Assembly (NCBI RefSeq): GCF_035944375.1
Contig: NZ_DASZBE010000027.1
Source of the DNA: Allobosea sp035944375
GTDB lineage: Bacteria > Pseudomonadota > Alphaproteobacteria > Rhizobiales > Beijerinckiaceae
Direction: 5' to 3' (one strand)
Length of the DNA: 64,000 nt
Numbering within the stretch: the stretch's first letter is position 1; every line of letters begins with the position of its first letter. The position numbers and the translations under genes are program-made. Of the stretch, positions 7,999-16,788 are shown piece after piece. The notes under the pieces were generated by a model. It was not told the origin of the DNA. It was given only the letters and a program-made list of their open reading frames with translations, and did not search any database.

Positions 7999-8907
7999 CT
8001 ATTCCTTCACCGCTCCGGTCATCGCCGACACGTAATGCTCGACGAAGAACGCGTAGAGGATCACCAGCGGCAGCGAGCCGATCAGGGCGCCCGCCATCAG
8101 CGAACCCCAGCGGAAGATGTCGCCATCGACGAAGTTGGAGATGATCGCCACCGGCACCGTCTTGTTGTGGTCCGAGGAGATGAAGGTCAGCGCGTAGATG
8201 AACTCGTTCCAGCACAGGGTGAAGGCGAAGATGAAGGCCGAGATCAGCCCGGGGATCGCCAGCGGCAGCACGATCTTGACGAGGATCTGCCAGCGGCTCG
8301 CCCCGTCCATCAGGGCGCATTCCTCAAGTTCGTAGGGAATGGTCTTGAAGTATCCCATCAAGAGCCAGGTGCAGAACGGGATCAGGATGGTCGGATAGGT
8401 CAGGATCAGCGCGAAGGGCGTGTCGAACAGGCCATAGGCGTGGATCACGGCCGAGAGCGGGATGAACAGGATCGACGGTGGCACGAGATAGGCCAGGAAG
8501 ATCAGCCCGCCGACCGTCGCCGCGCCCTTGTAGCGGATGCGGGTGATGGCATAGGCCGACAGCACGCTGGCGAAGATCGAGAGGAAGGTCGCCGCGGTGG
8601 CGACCATCATCGTGGTCATCAGCCAGCGCGGATAGGCGCTCTCGAACAGCAGCTTGTAGATGTGCTGGAAGGTCGGCTGGCTGACCCAGAGCGGGTTGCT
8701 GTTGTCGAGGTCGAGCAGCTGCGCATCCGGTTTGATCGAGGTGATCACCATCCAGTAGAACGGGAACAGCAGCACCACGAGGATGATGGCCAGCGGCATG
8801 TAGACGACCACCAGCTTGCGCGGCAGCGTCTCCAGATAAGCCATGCCCTCGCGATGGTCGGACAGCGTGCCCGGGGTTGCGTTGGATTTCAGGGCGGCGT
8901 CAGTCAT
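7999..8907 (-). CDS. Sugar ABC transporter permease (MalG/UgpE type)
   Basis: The 302-residue inner-membrane protein has about six hydrophobic segments and the EAA loop as ELEECALMDGASRWQILVKIVLPLAIPG. This is the second permease of a CUT1-type carbohydrate importer. Its start lies eight bases inside the end of the upstream permease gene, so translation is coupled. A GGGAGAGAG site precedes the ATG. It is the last gene of the ATPase - binding protein - permease - permease operon reading leftward from 12490. Confidence 0.93.
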   Translation of the reverse strand: MTDAALKSNATPGTLSDHREGMAYLETLPRKLVVVYMPLAIILVVLLFPFYWMVITSIKPDAQLLDLDNSNPLWVSQPTFQHIYKLLFESAYPRWLMTTMMVATAATFLSIFASVLSAYAITRIRYKGAATVGGLIFLAYLVPPSILFIPLSAVIHAYGLFDTPFALILTYPTILIPFCTWLLMGYFKTIPYELEECALMDGASRWQILVKIVLPLAIPGLISAFIFAFTLCWNEFIYALTFISSDHNKTVPVAIISNFVDGDIFRWGSLMAGALIGSLPLVILYAFFVEHYVSAMTGAVKE

Positions 8908-9847
8908 TGCTCTCTCCCTGCTGCCACTTGCGGCGCTGAAGGCCGAACCAGCTGATCATGATGGCGGCCAGAAGGAAGGGCACCATCGCGGTGGCGATCG
9001 CGGCGCCCTCGCCCAGCCGCCCGCCCAGGATGCCGCGCTGATAGGACAGCGTCGCCATCAGCTGCGTCGCATTGACCGGGCCGCCACGGGTCATGGCCCA
9101 GATCAGCTGGAAATCGGTGAAGGTGAACAGAACCGAGAACGTCATCACCACGGCGATGATCGGGGTCAGCAGCGGATAGGTCACGAAGCGGAAGCGCTGC
9201 CAGCCCGAGGCGCCGTCGAGCGTCGCGGCCTCGTAGAGCGAGGGCGAGACGGTCTGCAGCCCGGCCAGCAGCGTGATCGCGATAAAGGGGATGCCGCGCC
9301 AGATATTGGCGAAGATCACGCTGCACTGCGCCAGGAACGGGTCGCCGAGCCAGTTGATGTACTGGCCCTTGTCGAGAAAGCCCCATTTCTGCAGCAGCCA
9401 GGTGAAGATCGAGAACTGCGTGTCGAAGATCCACCAGAACGCCACCGCCGACAGCACGGTCGGCACGATGAACGGGATCAGCACGATGGCGCGGATGAAC
9501 GCCTTGAACGGCATGTGGTTGTTCAGGAGGATCGCGAGATAGAGCCCGATGGCGAATTTGAACACCGAAGCGACCGCCGTGTAGACGAGCGTGAAGGCTG
9601 TCGCGTTCAGGAAGTCGCTGTCGTCGAGCAGGTACTGGTAGTTTTCCAGCCCGATGAACACGCCGCCGCGGCCGATGCGCATGTCGGTCATGCTCATCCA
9701 CATGCCCAGGATCAGCGGCCAGGCCAGGAAGAACAGCAGGAAGATCATGGTCGGAACCATGAACCAGAAGCCCAGCCAGTTCCGGTTGACCATCAGCCTT
9801 GTCCAGGCGGTGGTCTCCGGCGGGGCGGCGAACGAGCCTGAAGCCAT
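8900..9847 (-). CDS. Sugar ABC transporter permease (MalF/UgpA type)
   Basis: This 315-residue permease has an N-terminal hydrophobic segment near NWLGFWFMVPTMIFLLFF and the EAA loop YEAATLDGASGWQRFRFVTYPLLTP. I chose the ATG at 9847, preceded by GAGGAA; the frame extends 16 codons further without homology. It forms the membrane channel with the overlapping downstream permease. Two strong hairpins separate it from the binding-protein gene, which probably reduces permease expression relative to the binding protein. Confidence 0.93.
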   Translation of the reverse strand: MASGSFAAPPETTAWTRLMVNRNWLGFWFMVPTMIFLLFFLAWPLILGMWMSMTDMRIGRGGVFIGLENYQYLLDDSDFLNATAFTLVYTAVASVFKFAIGLYLAILLNNHMPFKAFIRAIVLIPFIVPTVLSAVAFWWIFDTQFSIFTWLLQKWGFLDKGQYINWLGDPFLAQCSVIFANIWRGIPFIAITLLAGLQTVSPSLYEAATLDGASGWQRFRFVTYPLLTPIIAVVMTFSVLFTFTDFQLIWAMTRGGPVNATQLMATLSYQRGILGGRLGEGAAIATAMVPFLLAAIMISWFGLQRRKWQQGESND

Positions 9848-9873
9848 CGCGAGCGCTTCCTCGATAAAAGGGT

Positions 9874-9913
9874 GTCTTCCTCCCGGCGCGCGCAAACGCG
9901 CCGGGAGGAAGAC
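9874..9913 (-). promoter_or_regulatory. Long perfect hairpin in the binding protein-permease gap
   Basis: The arms 9874-9890 and 9897-9913 are perfectly complementary over 17 bases with a six-base loop. No run of T follows in the transcribed direction. In binding-protein operons such an intercistronic stem typically stabilises the upstream mRNA or attenuates read-through. Confidence 0.75.
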
Positions 9914-9959
9914 CCGTAGACAGGGGTGAAAGGCCCTTCCCTCGGCGCCGGTCAGGCGC

Positions 9960-9985
9960 TCCGGCCGGCGTTACCGCCGGCCGGA
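9960..9985 (-). promoter_or_regulatory. Second hairpin immediately after the binding-protein gene
   Basis: An 11-base perfect stem (TCCGGCCGGCG and its complement) encloses a four-base loop, ten bases past the stop of the solute-binding protein gene. Together with the stem at 9874-9913 it fills most of the 148-base gap to the permease genes. A partial terminator or RNA stabiliser is the likely role. Confidence 0.7.
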
Positions 9986-9995
9986 AAGGGTTCGG

Positions 9996-11321
9996 TCAGC
10001 GGTAGATCCGCTGCAGCTGCCGCTCCGCGAGCCGCATCGCACCATCGGCCGATTCACGACCGGTGCAGAAGCTGGCGAACATGTCGACGACGATGAAGTC
10101 CGCCATGGCCGTCGCCGCCTTCTCGTCGAGCTTGCCGCGATGACCCGCGACGAGGCTGCGCTTGGAGGCGTCGCGGAACACCGTGTTCTTCGGGTCCTTG
10201 GTCCAGACCGGATTGTTGTCGTAGGCGTTCAGCGTATGCGTGAGGTAGCCGGCGGCCGCCTCCAGCCACGGGTTGAACTGCTCGGCTTCCAGCATGTAGG
10301 CCATGAACGCTTTGCAGGCGTTCGGGAACTTCGTGTAGGTCATCGCCATCATCGGGAAGCAGAGCTGGATCTCGGTCGGCTTGCCCGCCGGGCCGATCGG
10401 CCAGTAGGCGTGATCCATATCCGCCGCGATTTCCTTCTGCTTCGGATCGTTGGAGGCGTTCGCCGCGGCATAGATCGAGATGCCGTTGGCGGTCAGCCCG
10501 AGTTCGCCCGACAGGAACAGACGGTTGTTGGAGGCGTCGTTCCAGGCCGCAGTGCCCTGGATGAAGGTGTCATACAGCGCCTTGGAATAGTTCAGCGCCG
10601 CTTCCGTCTCGGGCGAGCGGATGATCACCTTGCTGTTCTCGTCGACCTGCGCGCCGTTGTGGGACCACAGCAGCCAGTAGGCGTAGGAGTTGCCGTCGCC
10701 CGAGGCGCGGCCGAGCGGGAAGCCGGCCGGCGTGTTCTTGGCCTTCAGCGCCTTGCAGAGTTCCAGGAACCCGGCCGTCGTCTGCGGCACCTCGTTGAAG
10801 CCGGCCGCCTTGATCTGCGAGATGCGGTAGTTGAGGTAGCCGCCGTTGATCGCGGCGGGGATCGCGATCCACTTGTTGCCAAGCTTGCCATAGGCCTCGG
10901 CCACCGGCACCCAGCCGCCATACTTCTTGCCGAGATAATCGGCGACGTCGGTGACGTCGACGCAGCGGTTCGGGAACAGGTGCGGCGTCGAGTAGAGCGA
11001 CCAGAACAGGTCCGGGCCCGTGCCGGTGTTGGCGGCGACGGAGGCCTTCGGCTGCATGTCGTCGAAGGATTCCGACGTCACCGTGACGCGCACGCCCGTG
11101 GCCGCGGTGAAGGCCGCGACGATCTTGTTGAACTGCTCATCCTCGGCGACGACGAAGCGGCGCCAGCGCATCAGGTTGAGGGTCGCGCCCGCCTCGGGCT
11201 TGAAGGGCGAGGCCTGCGCCCAGGCCTTGGCCCACTCGGTCATGCCGGAGCCGACGAGGGCGCCGGCGCCCGCCACGCCGGCGAGGCCCTTCAATGCGGA
11301 ACGTCGTGTCGGTTTGGTCAT
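9996..11321 (-). CDS. Carbohydrate ABC transporter substrate-binding protein, Tat-exported
   Basis: The 441-residue periplasmic protein starts with a twin-arginine signal (RRSALKG near residue 6, then a Gly/Ala-rich stretch ending AWAQA). The mature part matches family 1 extracellular solute-binding proteins, with the DLFWSLYSTPHLFPN and AAINGGYLNYRI regions typical of sugar binders. GGAGG precedes the start. It delivers substrate to the two permeases encoded next. The substrate is unknown; a sugar or sugar acid fits the dehydrogenases around it. Confidence 0.92.
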   Translation of the reverse strand: MTKPTRRSALKGLAGVAGAGALVGSGMTEWAKAWAQASPFKPEAGATLNLMRWRRFVVAEDEQFNKIVAAFTAATGVRVTVTSESFDDMQPKASVAANTGTGPDLFWSLYSTPHLFPNRCVDVTDVADYLGKKYGGWVPVAEAYGKLGNKWIAIPAAINGGYLNYRISQIKAAGFNEVPQTTAGFLELCKALKAKNTPAGFPLGRASGDGNSYAYWLLWSHNGAQVDENSKVIIRSPETEAALNYSKALYDTFIQGTAAWNDASNNRLFLSGELGLTANGISIYAAANASNDPKQKEIAADMDHAYWPIGPAGKPTEIQLCFPMMAMTYTKFPNACKAFMAYMLEAEQFNPWLEAAAGYLTHTLNAYDNNPVWTKDPKNTVFRDASKRSLVAGHRGKLDEKAATAMADFIVVDMFASFCTGRESADGAMRLAERQLQRIYR

Positions 11322-11431
11322 CAGCGTCCTCCCATGGACTCGGTTGCTCGGCCCGGGGTCTGGAGCGCCCCATTGGCCTTGTGCTTCATCGCGCCCCGGG
11401 AGTTGGTCCCCCGTGGGCGCGGATGATCAGG

Positions 11432-12490
11432 TCATGCCGCCAGGCTTTTCCCCGTGCCGGCGTCGAAGAGATGCGTCACATTGGTGTCGGGCGTGATCCC
11501 GATCAGCTCGCCCGGCTTGGCGGTGATGCGCTCGCGGAACACGCAGGTCAGGCTCTGCCCGCCGCAGCGGACCACGACCTGCGTCTCGGAGCCCATCGGC
11601 TCGACCACGACGACTTCGGCCTTGAGGCCGTTCTCGTCGAGCTGGATATGCTCGGGCCGGATGCCGAGCACGGCGGCCTTGCCGTTGGAATCGGCCGGAT
11701 GCGTCCCGATCGGCCAGACCACCCCACCTGCGGTCTCGAAGCCGGCGGGCGTGATCGTGCCGTTCAGCAGGTTCATCGAGGGCGAGCCGATGAAGGCAGC
11801 GACGAAGAGATTGGCGGGGCGGTCGTAGAGATCGAGCGGCGCGCCCATCTGCTCGACGATGCCGTCATGCATCACCACGATCTTGTCGGCCATGGTCATC
11901 GCTTCGATCTGGTCGTGCGTGACATAGACCGTGGTGGTCTTCAGGCGCTGGTGCAGTTCCTTGATCTCGGTGCGCATCTGCACGCGCAGCTTGGCGTCGA
12001 GATTGGAGAGCGGCTCGTCGAACAGGAACACCTGCGGGTCGCGCACGATCGCGCGGCCCATCGCGACGCGCTGGCGCTGGCCGCCGGAAAGCTGGCGCGG
12101 ATAGCGGTCGAGCAGCTTCTCGAGGCCGAGGATGGCCGCCGCCTTGCCGACGCGATCGGCGATCTCCTCCTTGGGAGCCTTCCGCAGCTTCATCGAGAAC
12201 GCCATGTTGTCGGCGACCGTCATGTGCGGATAGAGCGCGTAGTTCTGGAACACCATCGCGATGTCGCGCTCTTTCGGCGGCACGTCGTTGACGACGCGCG
12301 GGCCGATCCGGATCTCGCCGCCCGAGATGTTCTCGAGCCCGGCGATCATCCGCAGCAGCGTGGACTTGCCGCAGCCGGACGGGCCGACCAGAATCACGAA
12401 CTCGCCGTCTTCGATGTCGATATCGACGCCGTGAATGACCTGGGTCGAGCCATACGCCTTGCGTACGTCGGCAATCTGCACTGAGGCCAT
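11432..12490 (-). CDS. ugpC: ABC transporter ATP-binding protein (UgpC/MsmK type)
   Basis: This 352-residue ATPase has Walker A GPSGCGKST, signature LSGGQRQRV, Walker B VFLFDEPLSNLDA and the H-loop YVTHDQIEA. A C-terminal TOBE/MalK regulatory domain spans about residues 240-352. It is the first gene of the leftward importer operon and starts behind GAGGAGACAG. The symbol reflects family resemblance to multi-substrate MalK-like ATPases; glycerol-3-phosphate specificity is not implied. Confidence 0.93.
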   Translation of the reverse strand: MASVQIADVRKAYGSTQVIHGVDIDIEDGEFVILVGPSGCGKSTLLRMIAGLENISGGEIRIGPRVVNDVPPKERDIAMVFQNYALYPHMTVADNMAFSMKLRKAPKEEIADRVGKAAAILGLEKLLDRYPRQLSGGQRQRVAMGRAIVRDPQVFLFDEPLSNLDAKLRVQMRTEIKELHQRLKTTTVYVTHDQIEAMTMADKIVVMHDGIVEQMGAPLDLYDRPANLFVAAFIGSPSMNLLNGTITPAGFETAGGVVWPIGTHPADSNGKAAVLGIRPEHIQLDENGLKAEVVVVEPMGSETQVVVRCGGQSLTCVFRERITAKPGELIGITPDTNVTHLFDAGTGKSLAA

Positions 12491-12662
12491 CGGGCCTGTC
12501 TCCTCAACGTCGTTTCCCCGTGGACCCGGTGATCCGCCACAACGGGCGAAGTCCGGGCCGCATCGTCTATCGGCCTGTTGCGACCGATCGATGAAGGTTG
12601 CCGTCGGCTAAGGACCGTCCCGCTCCGGAGAACGGCGGTCCCTTGCACCGGCCTTCATCTGC

Positions 12663-12684
12663 GATAAAGTCATACCATACATGC
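12663..12684. promoter_or_regulatory. Putative FadR-type operator, site 1
   Basis: The sequence reads GATAAAGTCATACC followed by ATACATGC. It lies 43 bases before the FadR-type gene, in the divergent region shared with the importer operon. Eighteen of 22 positions are identical to a second site at 13487-13508. The core TCATA/TAcATG is an imperfect dyad, as for GntR-family operators. It probably mediates autoregulation and control of the importer. Confidence 0.6.
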
Positions 12685-12726
12685 AGGCGTGTCAAGCGCC
12701 GGACGGGGAGGAGGAGAAGCCAGACG

Positions 12727-13488
12727 ATGCGCATGCGCGACTATTCGCGGCCGACCACGCTCAACCCCGACCGCCTCTTCGGCCAGGTCGCGCAGAAGCT
12801 CGCCGTCGCCATCATCACCGGGGCCGTCAAGGCCGGCGAGGTGCTGCCTGACGAGGACGATCTGAGGAGCGACATCTCGGTCTCGCGCACGGCCTATCGC
12901 GAAGCGGTCAAGGTGCTCACCGCCAAGGGCCTGGTCGAGGCGAGGCCCAAGAGCGGCACCCGCGCCGCGCCGCGCGACAGCTGGAATCTGCTCGATCCCG
13001 ATGTTCTCGCCTGGCATTTCGAAGCGGATCCGAACGAGAAATTCATCCGCGATCTCTTCGAGTTGCGCCGTTTCGCCGAGCCGGCGGCGGCCCGGCTGGC
13101 GGCCCAGCGACGCACCGCCGCCGACATCGCCCGCATCGAGGCCGCCTTTCGCGGCATGGTCGACAACGAGCCCTATGACGACGTCACCATCCGCGCCGAT
13201 CTCGCCTTCCACGAATCGGTCTTCGCCGCCTCCCACAACGCCACGCTGATGTGCCTGGCGAGCGCCGTGGCGGCGACGGTGCAATGGTCGCTGCTGCTCA
13301 AATCGGTCGATGATCGCGACTTCTTCGTCGCCTCGCTGGTCGATCACGAACGTGTCCTCGACGCCATCGTCCAGCGCGACGGAGACCTCGCGGCCGCGCG
13401 CATGAAGGCGCTGGTGATCGACAGCCTGAACACGACTCTGGCGATGCTGACCCCGCTTTCGGCGACGGCCATCCAGAAAACCGCGTGA
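12727..13488 (+). CDS. FadR/GntR family transcriptional regulator (FCD domain)
   Basis: The 253-residue protein has a GntR winged helix at about residues 15-80 (VAQKLAVAIITGAVKAGEVLPDEDDL, then ISVSRTAYREAVKVL) and an all-helical FCD ligand domain with the usual D-x-x-x-H and H residues (ADLAFHESVF, VDHERVLDAI). The ATG is preceded by GGGAGGAGGAG. It is divergent from the ABC importer and co-directional with a 2-hydroxyacid dehydrogenase. The paired 22-base sites on both sides suggest one regulon: importer, regulator and dehydrogenase. Family members usually respond to hydroxy- or sugar acids. Confidence 0.92.
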   Translation: MRMRDYSRPTTLNPDRLFGQVAQKLAVAIITGAVKAGEVLPDEDDLRSDISVSRTAYREAVKVLTAKGLVEARPKSGTRAAPRDSWNLLDPDVLAWHFEADPNEKFIRDLFELRRFAEPAAARLAAQRRTAADIARIEAAFRGMVDNEPYDDVTIRADLAFHESVFAASHNATLMCLASAVAATVQWSLLLKSVDDRDFFVASLVDHERVLDAIVQRDGDLAAARMKALVIDSLNTTLAMLTPLSATAIQKTA

Positions 13489-13508
13489 TTAAGTCATATT
13501 ATAAATGC
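13487..13508. promoter_or_regulatory. Putative FadR-type operator, site 2
   Basis: GATTAAGTCATATT followed by ATAAATGC begins at the last two bases of the regulator's stop codon. It repeats the 12663-12684 site with four mismatches. It lies about 160 bases before the 2-hydroxyacid dehydrogenase gene, so that gene may have its own regulated promoter. Confidence 0.6.
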
Positions 13509-13669
13509 GCCAGCGGTGCTTCCGCGGCGACCCGCTCTATGGTGGGATGGGCGCCGGCCGATCCCACCGAGCCGGCGGCTTCCACGTGCCGGCGGCGGCC
13601 GCATTTAATCGATTCACCTCGGCCTGATCAAGCGCCGCCCTCCACCCAGAAGCCTGACGGAAACGCACC

Positions 13670-14644
13670 ATGACACGGCCCCACGCCACCGAGATTCTGA
13701 TGACGGGCCCGCTGATGGCCTATGCGGCCGACCAGCTGAAGGCTCGCTTCACCGTGCACGAACTGTGGAAGGCGGAGGACAAGGCGGCCTTCCTGCGCGA
13801 GATCTCGGACCGGGTCCGCGGCATCGCCGCCGGCGGCGGGCATAACCGCGTCGACGGCGCGCTGTTCGACGCCCTGCCGAAGCTCGAGGTCATCTCCAGC
13901 TTCGGCGTCGGCTACGACCATGTTGACGCGGCCGAGGCCGGCCGGCGCGGGCTCGTCGTCACAAATACGCCCGACGTCCTGACTGACGAGGTCGCGGACC
14001 TCGCCATCGGCCTGCTGATCGCCACCGTCCGCCAGCTGCCGCAGGTCGACCGCTATCTGCGCGAGGGCAAGTGGCTGAAGGCCCCCTATCCGCTGACGAC
14101 GTCGTTGCGCAAGCGCAAGGTCGGCATCGTCGGCCTGGGGCGCATCGGCAAGGCCGTGGCGCAGCGCATCGAGGCCTTCGGCCTGCCGATCGTCTATCAC
14201 GGCCGCTCGCGCCAGGCCGACGTCGCCTATCGCTACTATCCTTCGCTGGTCGAGATGGCTCAGGACGTCGACACGCTGATCTCGGTCGCGCCCGGCGGCG
14301 ACTCGACCCACCACATCATCAACGCCGAGGTGCTGAAGGCGCTCGGTCCCAACGGCATCGTCGTCAACGTCGGCCGCGGCACGGTCGTCGACGAGCAGGC
14401 GCTGATCGAGGCTCTGCGCAGCAAGACCATCCTCTCCGCCGGCCTCGACGTCTTCGAGGACGAGCCGCGTGTTCCCGCCGAGCTGATCGCCATGGAGCAT
14501 GTCGTGCTGCTGCCCCATGTCGGCTCGGCCTCGGTCCACACCCGCGAGCAGATGGGCCAGCTCCTCGTCGACAACCTGTTCTCATGGTTCGACGGCAAGG
14601 GCCCGCTGACGCCCGTCGCCGAGACGCCCTGGACGAAGGCCTGA
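13670..14644 (+). CDS. D-2-hydroxyacid dehydrogenase (hydroxypyruvate/glyoxylate reductase-like)
   Basis: The 324-residue enzyme has the NAD(P) motif GLGRIG at 155-160 and the catalytic trio R236 (NVGRGT), E265 (FEDEP) and H283 (LPHVGS). This is the D-isomer-specific 2-hydroxyacid dehydrogenase family, nearest in pattern to plant/bacterial hydroxypyruvate reductases (FGVGYDHVD, LTDEVADLAI). It reduces a 2-ketoacid or oxidises a D-2-hydroxyacid in the cytoplasm. Its place behind the FadR-type gene suggests the last step for an imported sugar acid. Confidence 0.9.
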   Translation: MTRPHATEILMTGPLMAYAADQLKARFTVHELWKAEDKAAFLREISDRVRGIAAGGGHNRVDGALFDALPKLEVISSFGVGYDHVDAAEAGRRGLVVTNTPDVLTDEVADLAIGLLIATVRQLPQVDRYLREGKWLKAPYPLTTSLRKRKVGIVGLGRIGKAVAQRIEAFGLPIVYHGRSRQADVAYRYYPSLVEMAQDVDTLISVAPGGDSTHHIINAEVLKALGPNGIVVNVGRGTVVDEQALIEALRSKTILSAGLDVFEDEPRVPAELIAMEHVVLLPHVGSASVHTREQMGQLLVDNLFSWFDGKGPLTPVAETPWTKA

Positions 14645-14649
14645 GGGCG

Positions 14650-15450
14650 ATGCCCAGCGCGCTGCGATGCGCGCTGGCCGCGGTTGGCCTGGTTCTCTCC
14701 GGCCTCGCCGCCGCGGCGCAGACGGCCCCGCCGCCACGCGGGGCCGACCGGGCGCCCCCGGCCGTCGCGCAACTGCTGGGCGCCTGGGACCTCGAGCAGA
14801 CGGGCGCGCCGCGCCGCTGCACGGTGACCCTGGGCGTCGAGGAGACCGCGGGAGGACGACAGCTGCGTTTCCCGGCGACCTGCCGCCGCGCCCTGCCGCT
14901 GCTCGCGGACGTCACCTCCTGGAGCCTCGGGCCCGATGGCGGGCCCCGCCTGAACGGCGCGGACGGCAGGGCACTCCTCGCCTTCGGCCAGCAGGGGGCC
15001 ACCGGGTTCAGCGGCCGGGCCCGGGACGGCAGGGACTATGCCCTGAACCGCGGCACGCATCCGCGGGTGGCGGCGCGCCGCCCGCCGTCCCCGGCGGAAG
15101 TCGCCGCCACCGCCGCCCAGCGACCGACCCTCGTCGATCTAGCCCGCGCCCCGGCTGCCGGAACCCTGCCGGGGCTCTATGCCCTGATGCGGCAGCAGGG
15201 CCGCGAAGCCTGCCGCCTGCAGCTGGTCGCGCCGACCGCGGAAGGGGAGACGGCCGATGCCCAGCTCGAGCGTCCCTGCCCGGATACCGGCATCACCATC
15301 TTCGATCCCACGACCTGGCGCTATGCCGGCGGCCGGCTGACCCTGATCGCGCGCAAGGGCCACAGCATCGATCTCGTCTTCGAGGCCGGCGTCTGGCGCA
15401 AGGACCCCGCGGTCGGGGCGACACTGCTGCTGCACCGGCTGCAGCCCTGA
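14650..15450 (+). CDS. Secreted protein with two AprI/Inh-type domains
   Basis: The 266-residue product has a signal peptide (about residues 1-24, cleaving near AAAQT). Two domains follow that each look like the AprI/Inh metalloprotease-inhibitor beta-barrel. Domain 1 is about residues 38-130 (LLGAWDLEQ, a Cys pair in RRCTVTL and PATCRRA). Domain 2 is about residues 175-264 (LPGLYALMRQ, EACRLQL, RPCPDTG, ending LLLHRLQP). Each has the expected two cysteines. Known Inh proteins block secreted serralysins or protect the envelope. It starts five bases after the dehydrogenase stop, so it may be cotranscribed. The duplication is unusual because the family is normally single-domain. Confidence 0.75.
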   Translation: MPSALRCALAAVGLVLSGLAAAAQTAPPPRGADRAPPAVAQLLGAWDLEQTGAPRRCTVTLGVEETAGGRQLRFPATCRRALPLLADVTSWSLGPDGGPRLNGADGRALLAFGQQGATGFSGRARDGRDYALNRGTHPRVAARRPPSPAEVAATAAQRPTLVDLARAPAAGTLPGLYALMRQQGREACRLQLVAPTAEGETADAQLERPCPDTGITIFDPTTWRYAGGRLTLIARKGHSIDLVFEAGVWRKDPAVGATLLLHRLQP

Positions 15451-15599
15451 GGCAAAATGCGCCGACCCCGGCGGGCCGGATCTTCCCGAACGGCAGCCTT
15501 TCGACCGGCGCTCCCTCTCCGTCTCTGGCGATCGGCCTTCATCGTTCCTAGATGGGCTGTCGGCGCCCGACCCTTCGGCGCAGACAGGAGGATCGCCCG

Positions 15600-16499
15600 A
15601 TGTTCAACGCCAAGTCGCTTCTCGATGCCCTCGTCAGTGCCGGCACCCAGGCCGGCCAGCCCGGCGGGCAGGGCCAGACCGGCTCGCTCGGCCAGATTCT
15701 CGGCGGGCTGGCGACGAAGGTTCAGCAGGGCGGCGGCCTTGGTGGTCTCGCCGGCATGGCCGGGCAGATCCTGACCCAGGCCTCGCAGGGCGTCGGCGAC
15801 GCGGCGCGCCAGACCGGCGTCCAGCAGAAGGCCGGAGACGTCATGGGGCAGGCCACGGGCGGGCGCTCGGCGCAGGACGTGCTGGCCCAGGCCAAGGCGA
15901 TGTTCGACAAGAATCCCGCGATGGCGACTGCCGTGCTCGGCGGCCTCGGCGCGCTCGTCTTCGGGTCCTCGACCGGCCGGGCCGTCGTCGGCTCCGCGGC
16001 CAGGCTCGGCGGCATGGCCCTGATCGGCGGCCTCGCCTACAAGGCCTATCAGAACCACCAGGCCGGCAAGCCGCTCCTCGACGTATCGACGCCCGAACTC
16101 CTTCCGCCGCCGCGCGGCACTGGCTTCGAGGCCGAAGCCGCGACCGAGGCGACCGCGCTGCTCTTCATCCGTGCGATGATCGCCGCCGCCGCGGCCGACG
16201 GCGCCATCGACGCCGAGGAGCGCACTGCCATTCTGGGCGGCCTGCGCGAGGCCGGCTTCGACCAGGAGGCGAACGAATGGCTGGAGCACGAGATGGCCAG
16301 CCCCGCTTCGATCGAGACGCTGGTGGCCGGCGCCGAAAGCCCCGAACTCGCCGCGCAAATCTACACCGCCGCCCGCATCGCCATCAATCCGGACACGCAC
16401 GGCGAGAAGGACTTCCTGGCAGGCCTCTCCGCCTCGCTCGGGCTCGATGCCGAACTCGTGGCCAATATCGATGCGGCCGCGAGCGCCGCCAAGGTCTGA
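15600..16499 (+). CDS. DUF533/TerB-like inner-membrane protein
   Basis: The 299-residue protein has a Gly/Gln-rich N-terminus, one hydrophobic Gly-rich segment at about residues 100-145, and a C-terminal acidic helical TerB-like region (AAADGAIDAEERTAI). This is the YebE/DUF533 family, whose biochemical role is unknown. AGGAGG precedes the ATG at 15600. It is not in a tellurite-resistance cluster. Confidence 0.8.
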   Translation: MFNAKSLLDALVSAGTQAGQPGGQGQTGSLGQILGGLATKVQQGGGLGGLAGMAGQILTQASQGVGDAARQTGVQQKAGDVMGQATGGRSAQDVLAQAKAMFDKNPAMATAVLGGLGALVFGSSTGRAVVGSAARLGGMALIGGLAYKAYQNHQAGKPLLDVSTPELLPPPRGTGFEAEAATEATALLFIRAMIAAAAADGAIDAEERTAILGGLREAGFDQEANEWLEHEMASPASIETLVAGAESPELAAQIYTAARIAINPDTHGEKDFLAGLSASLGLDAELVANIDAAASAAKV

Positions 16500-16518
16500 T
16501 AGACCCGGCAGGACCGTT

Positions 16519-16556
16519 CGCGAGCGCCGCCACCGTCCCCCGGGGCGGCTCTCGCG
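16519..16556 (+). terminator. Possible transcription terminator after the DUF533 gene
   Basis: CGCGAG and CCGCC pair with GGCGG and CTCGCG, with a two-base internal mismatch, to form an imperfect stem 20 bases after the stop. There is no immediate T-run, so a rho-independent role is uncertain. The rest of the 290-base gap to 16789 shows nothing I can assign. Confidence 0.35.
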
Positions 16557-16788
16557 CCAGAAGCCTGCCCTTTTCTTGCCGGCAAGCCGCGCAATCGCGC
16601 CGCGGCGTCAGCGTCGCATTAATCATCGCGGCCGAATGACCGCCTGACGCGACCCTCATCCACCGAGGTTTAGGATTTATCGGCGAGGAAGGCAGGCGCC
16701 AGAACGGTGCAATGCCGCCCGATGCTCGCCCGGTCCTGTTGACGGCTCCCGGACGCGGCGACGGCGCAGGGGGGAGAGAGACAGGCCC

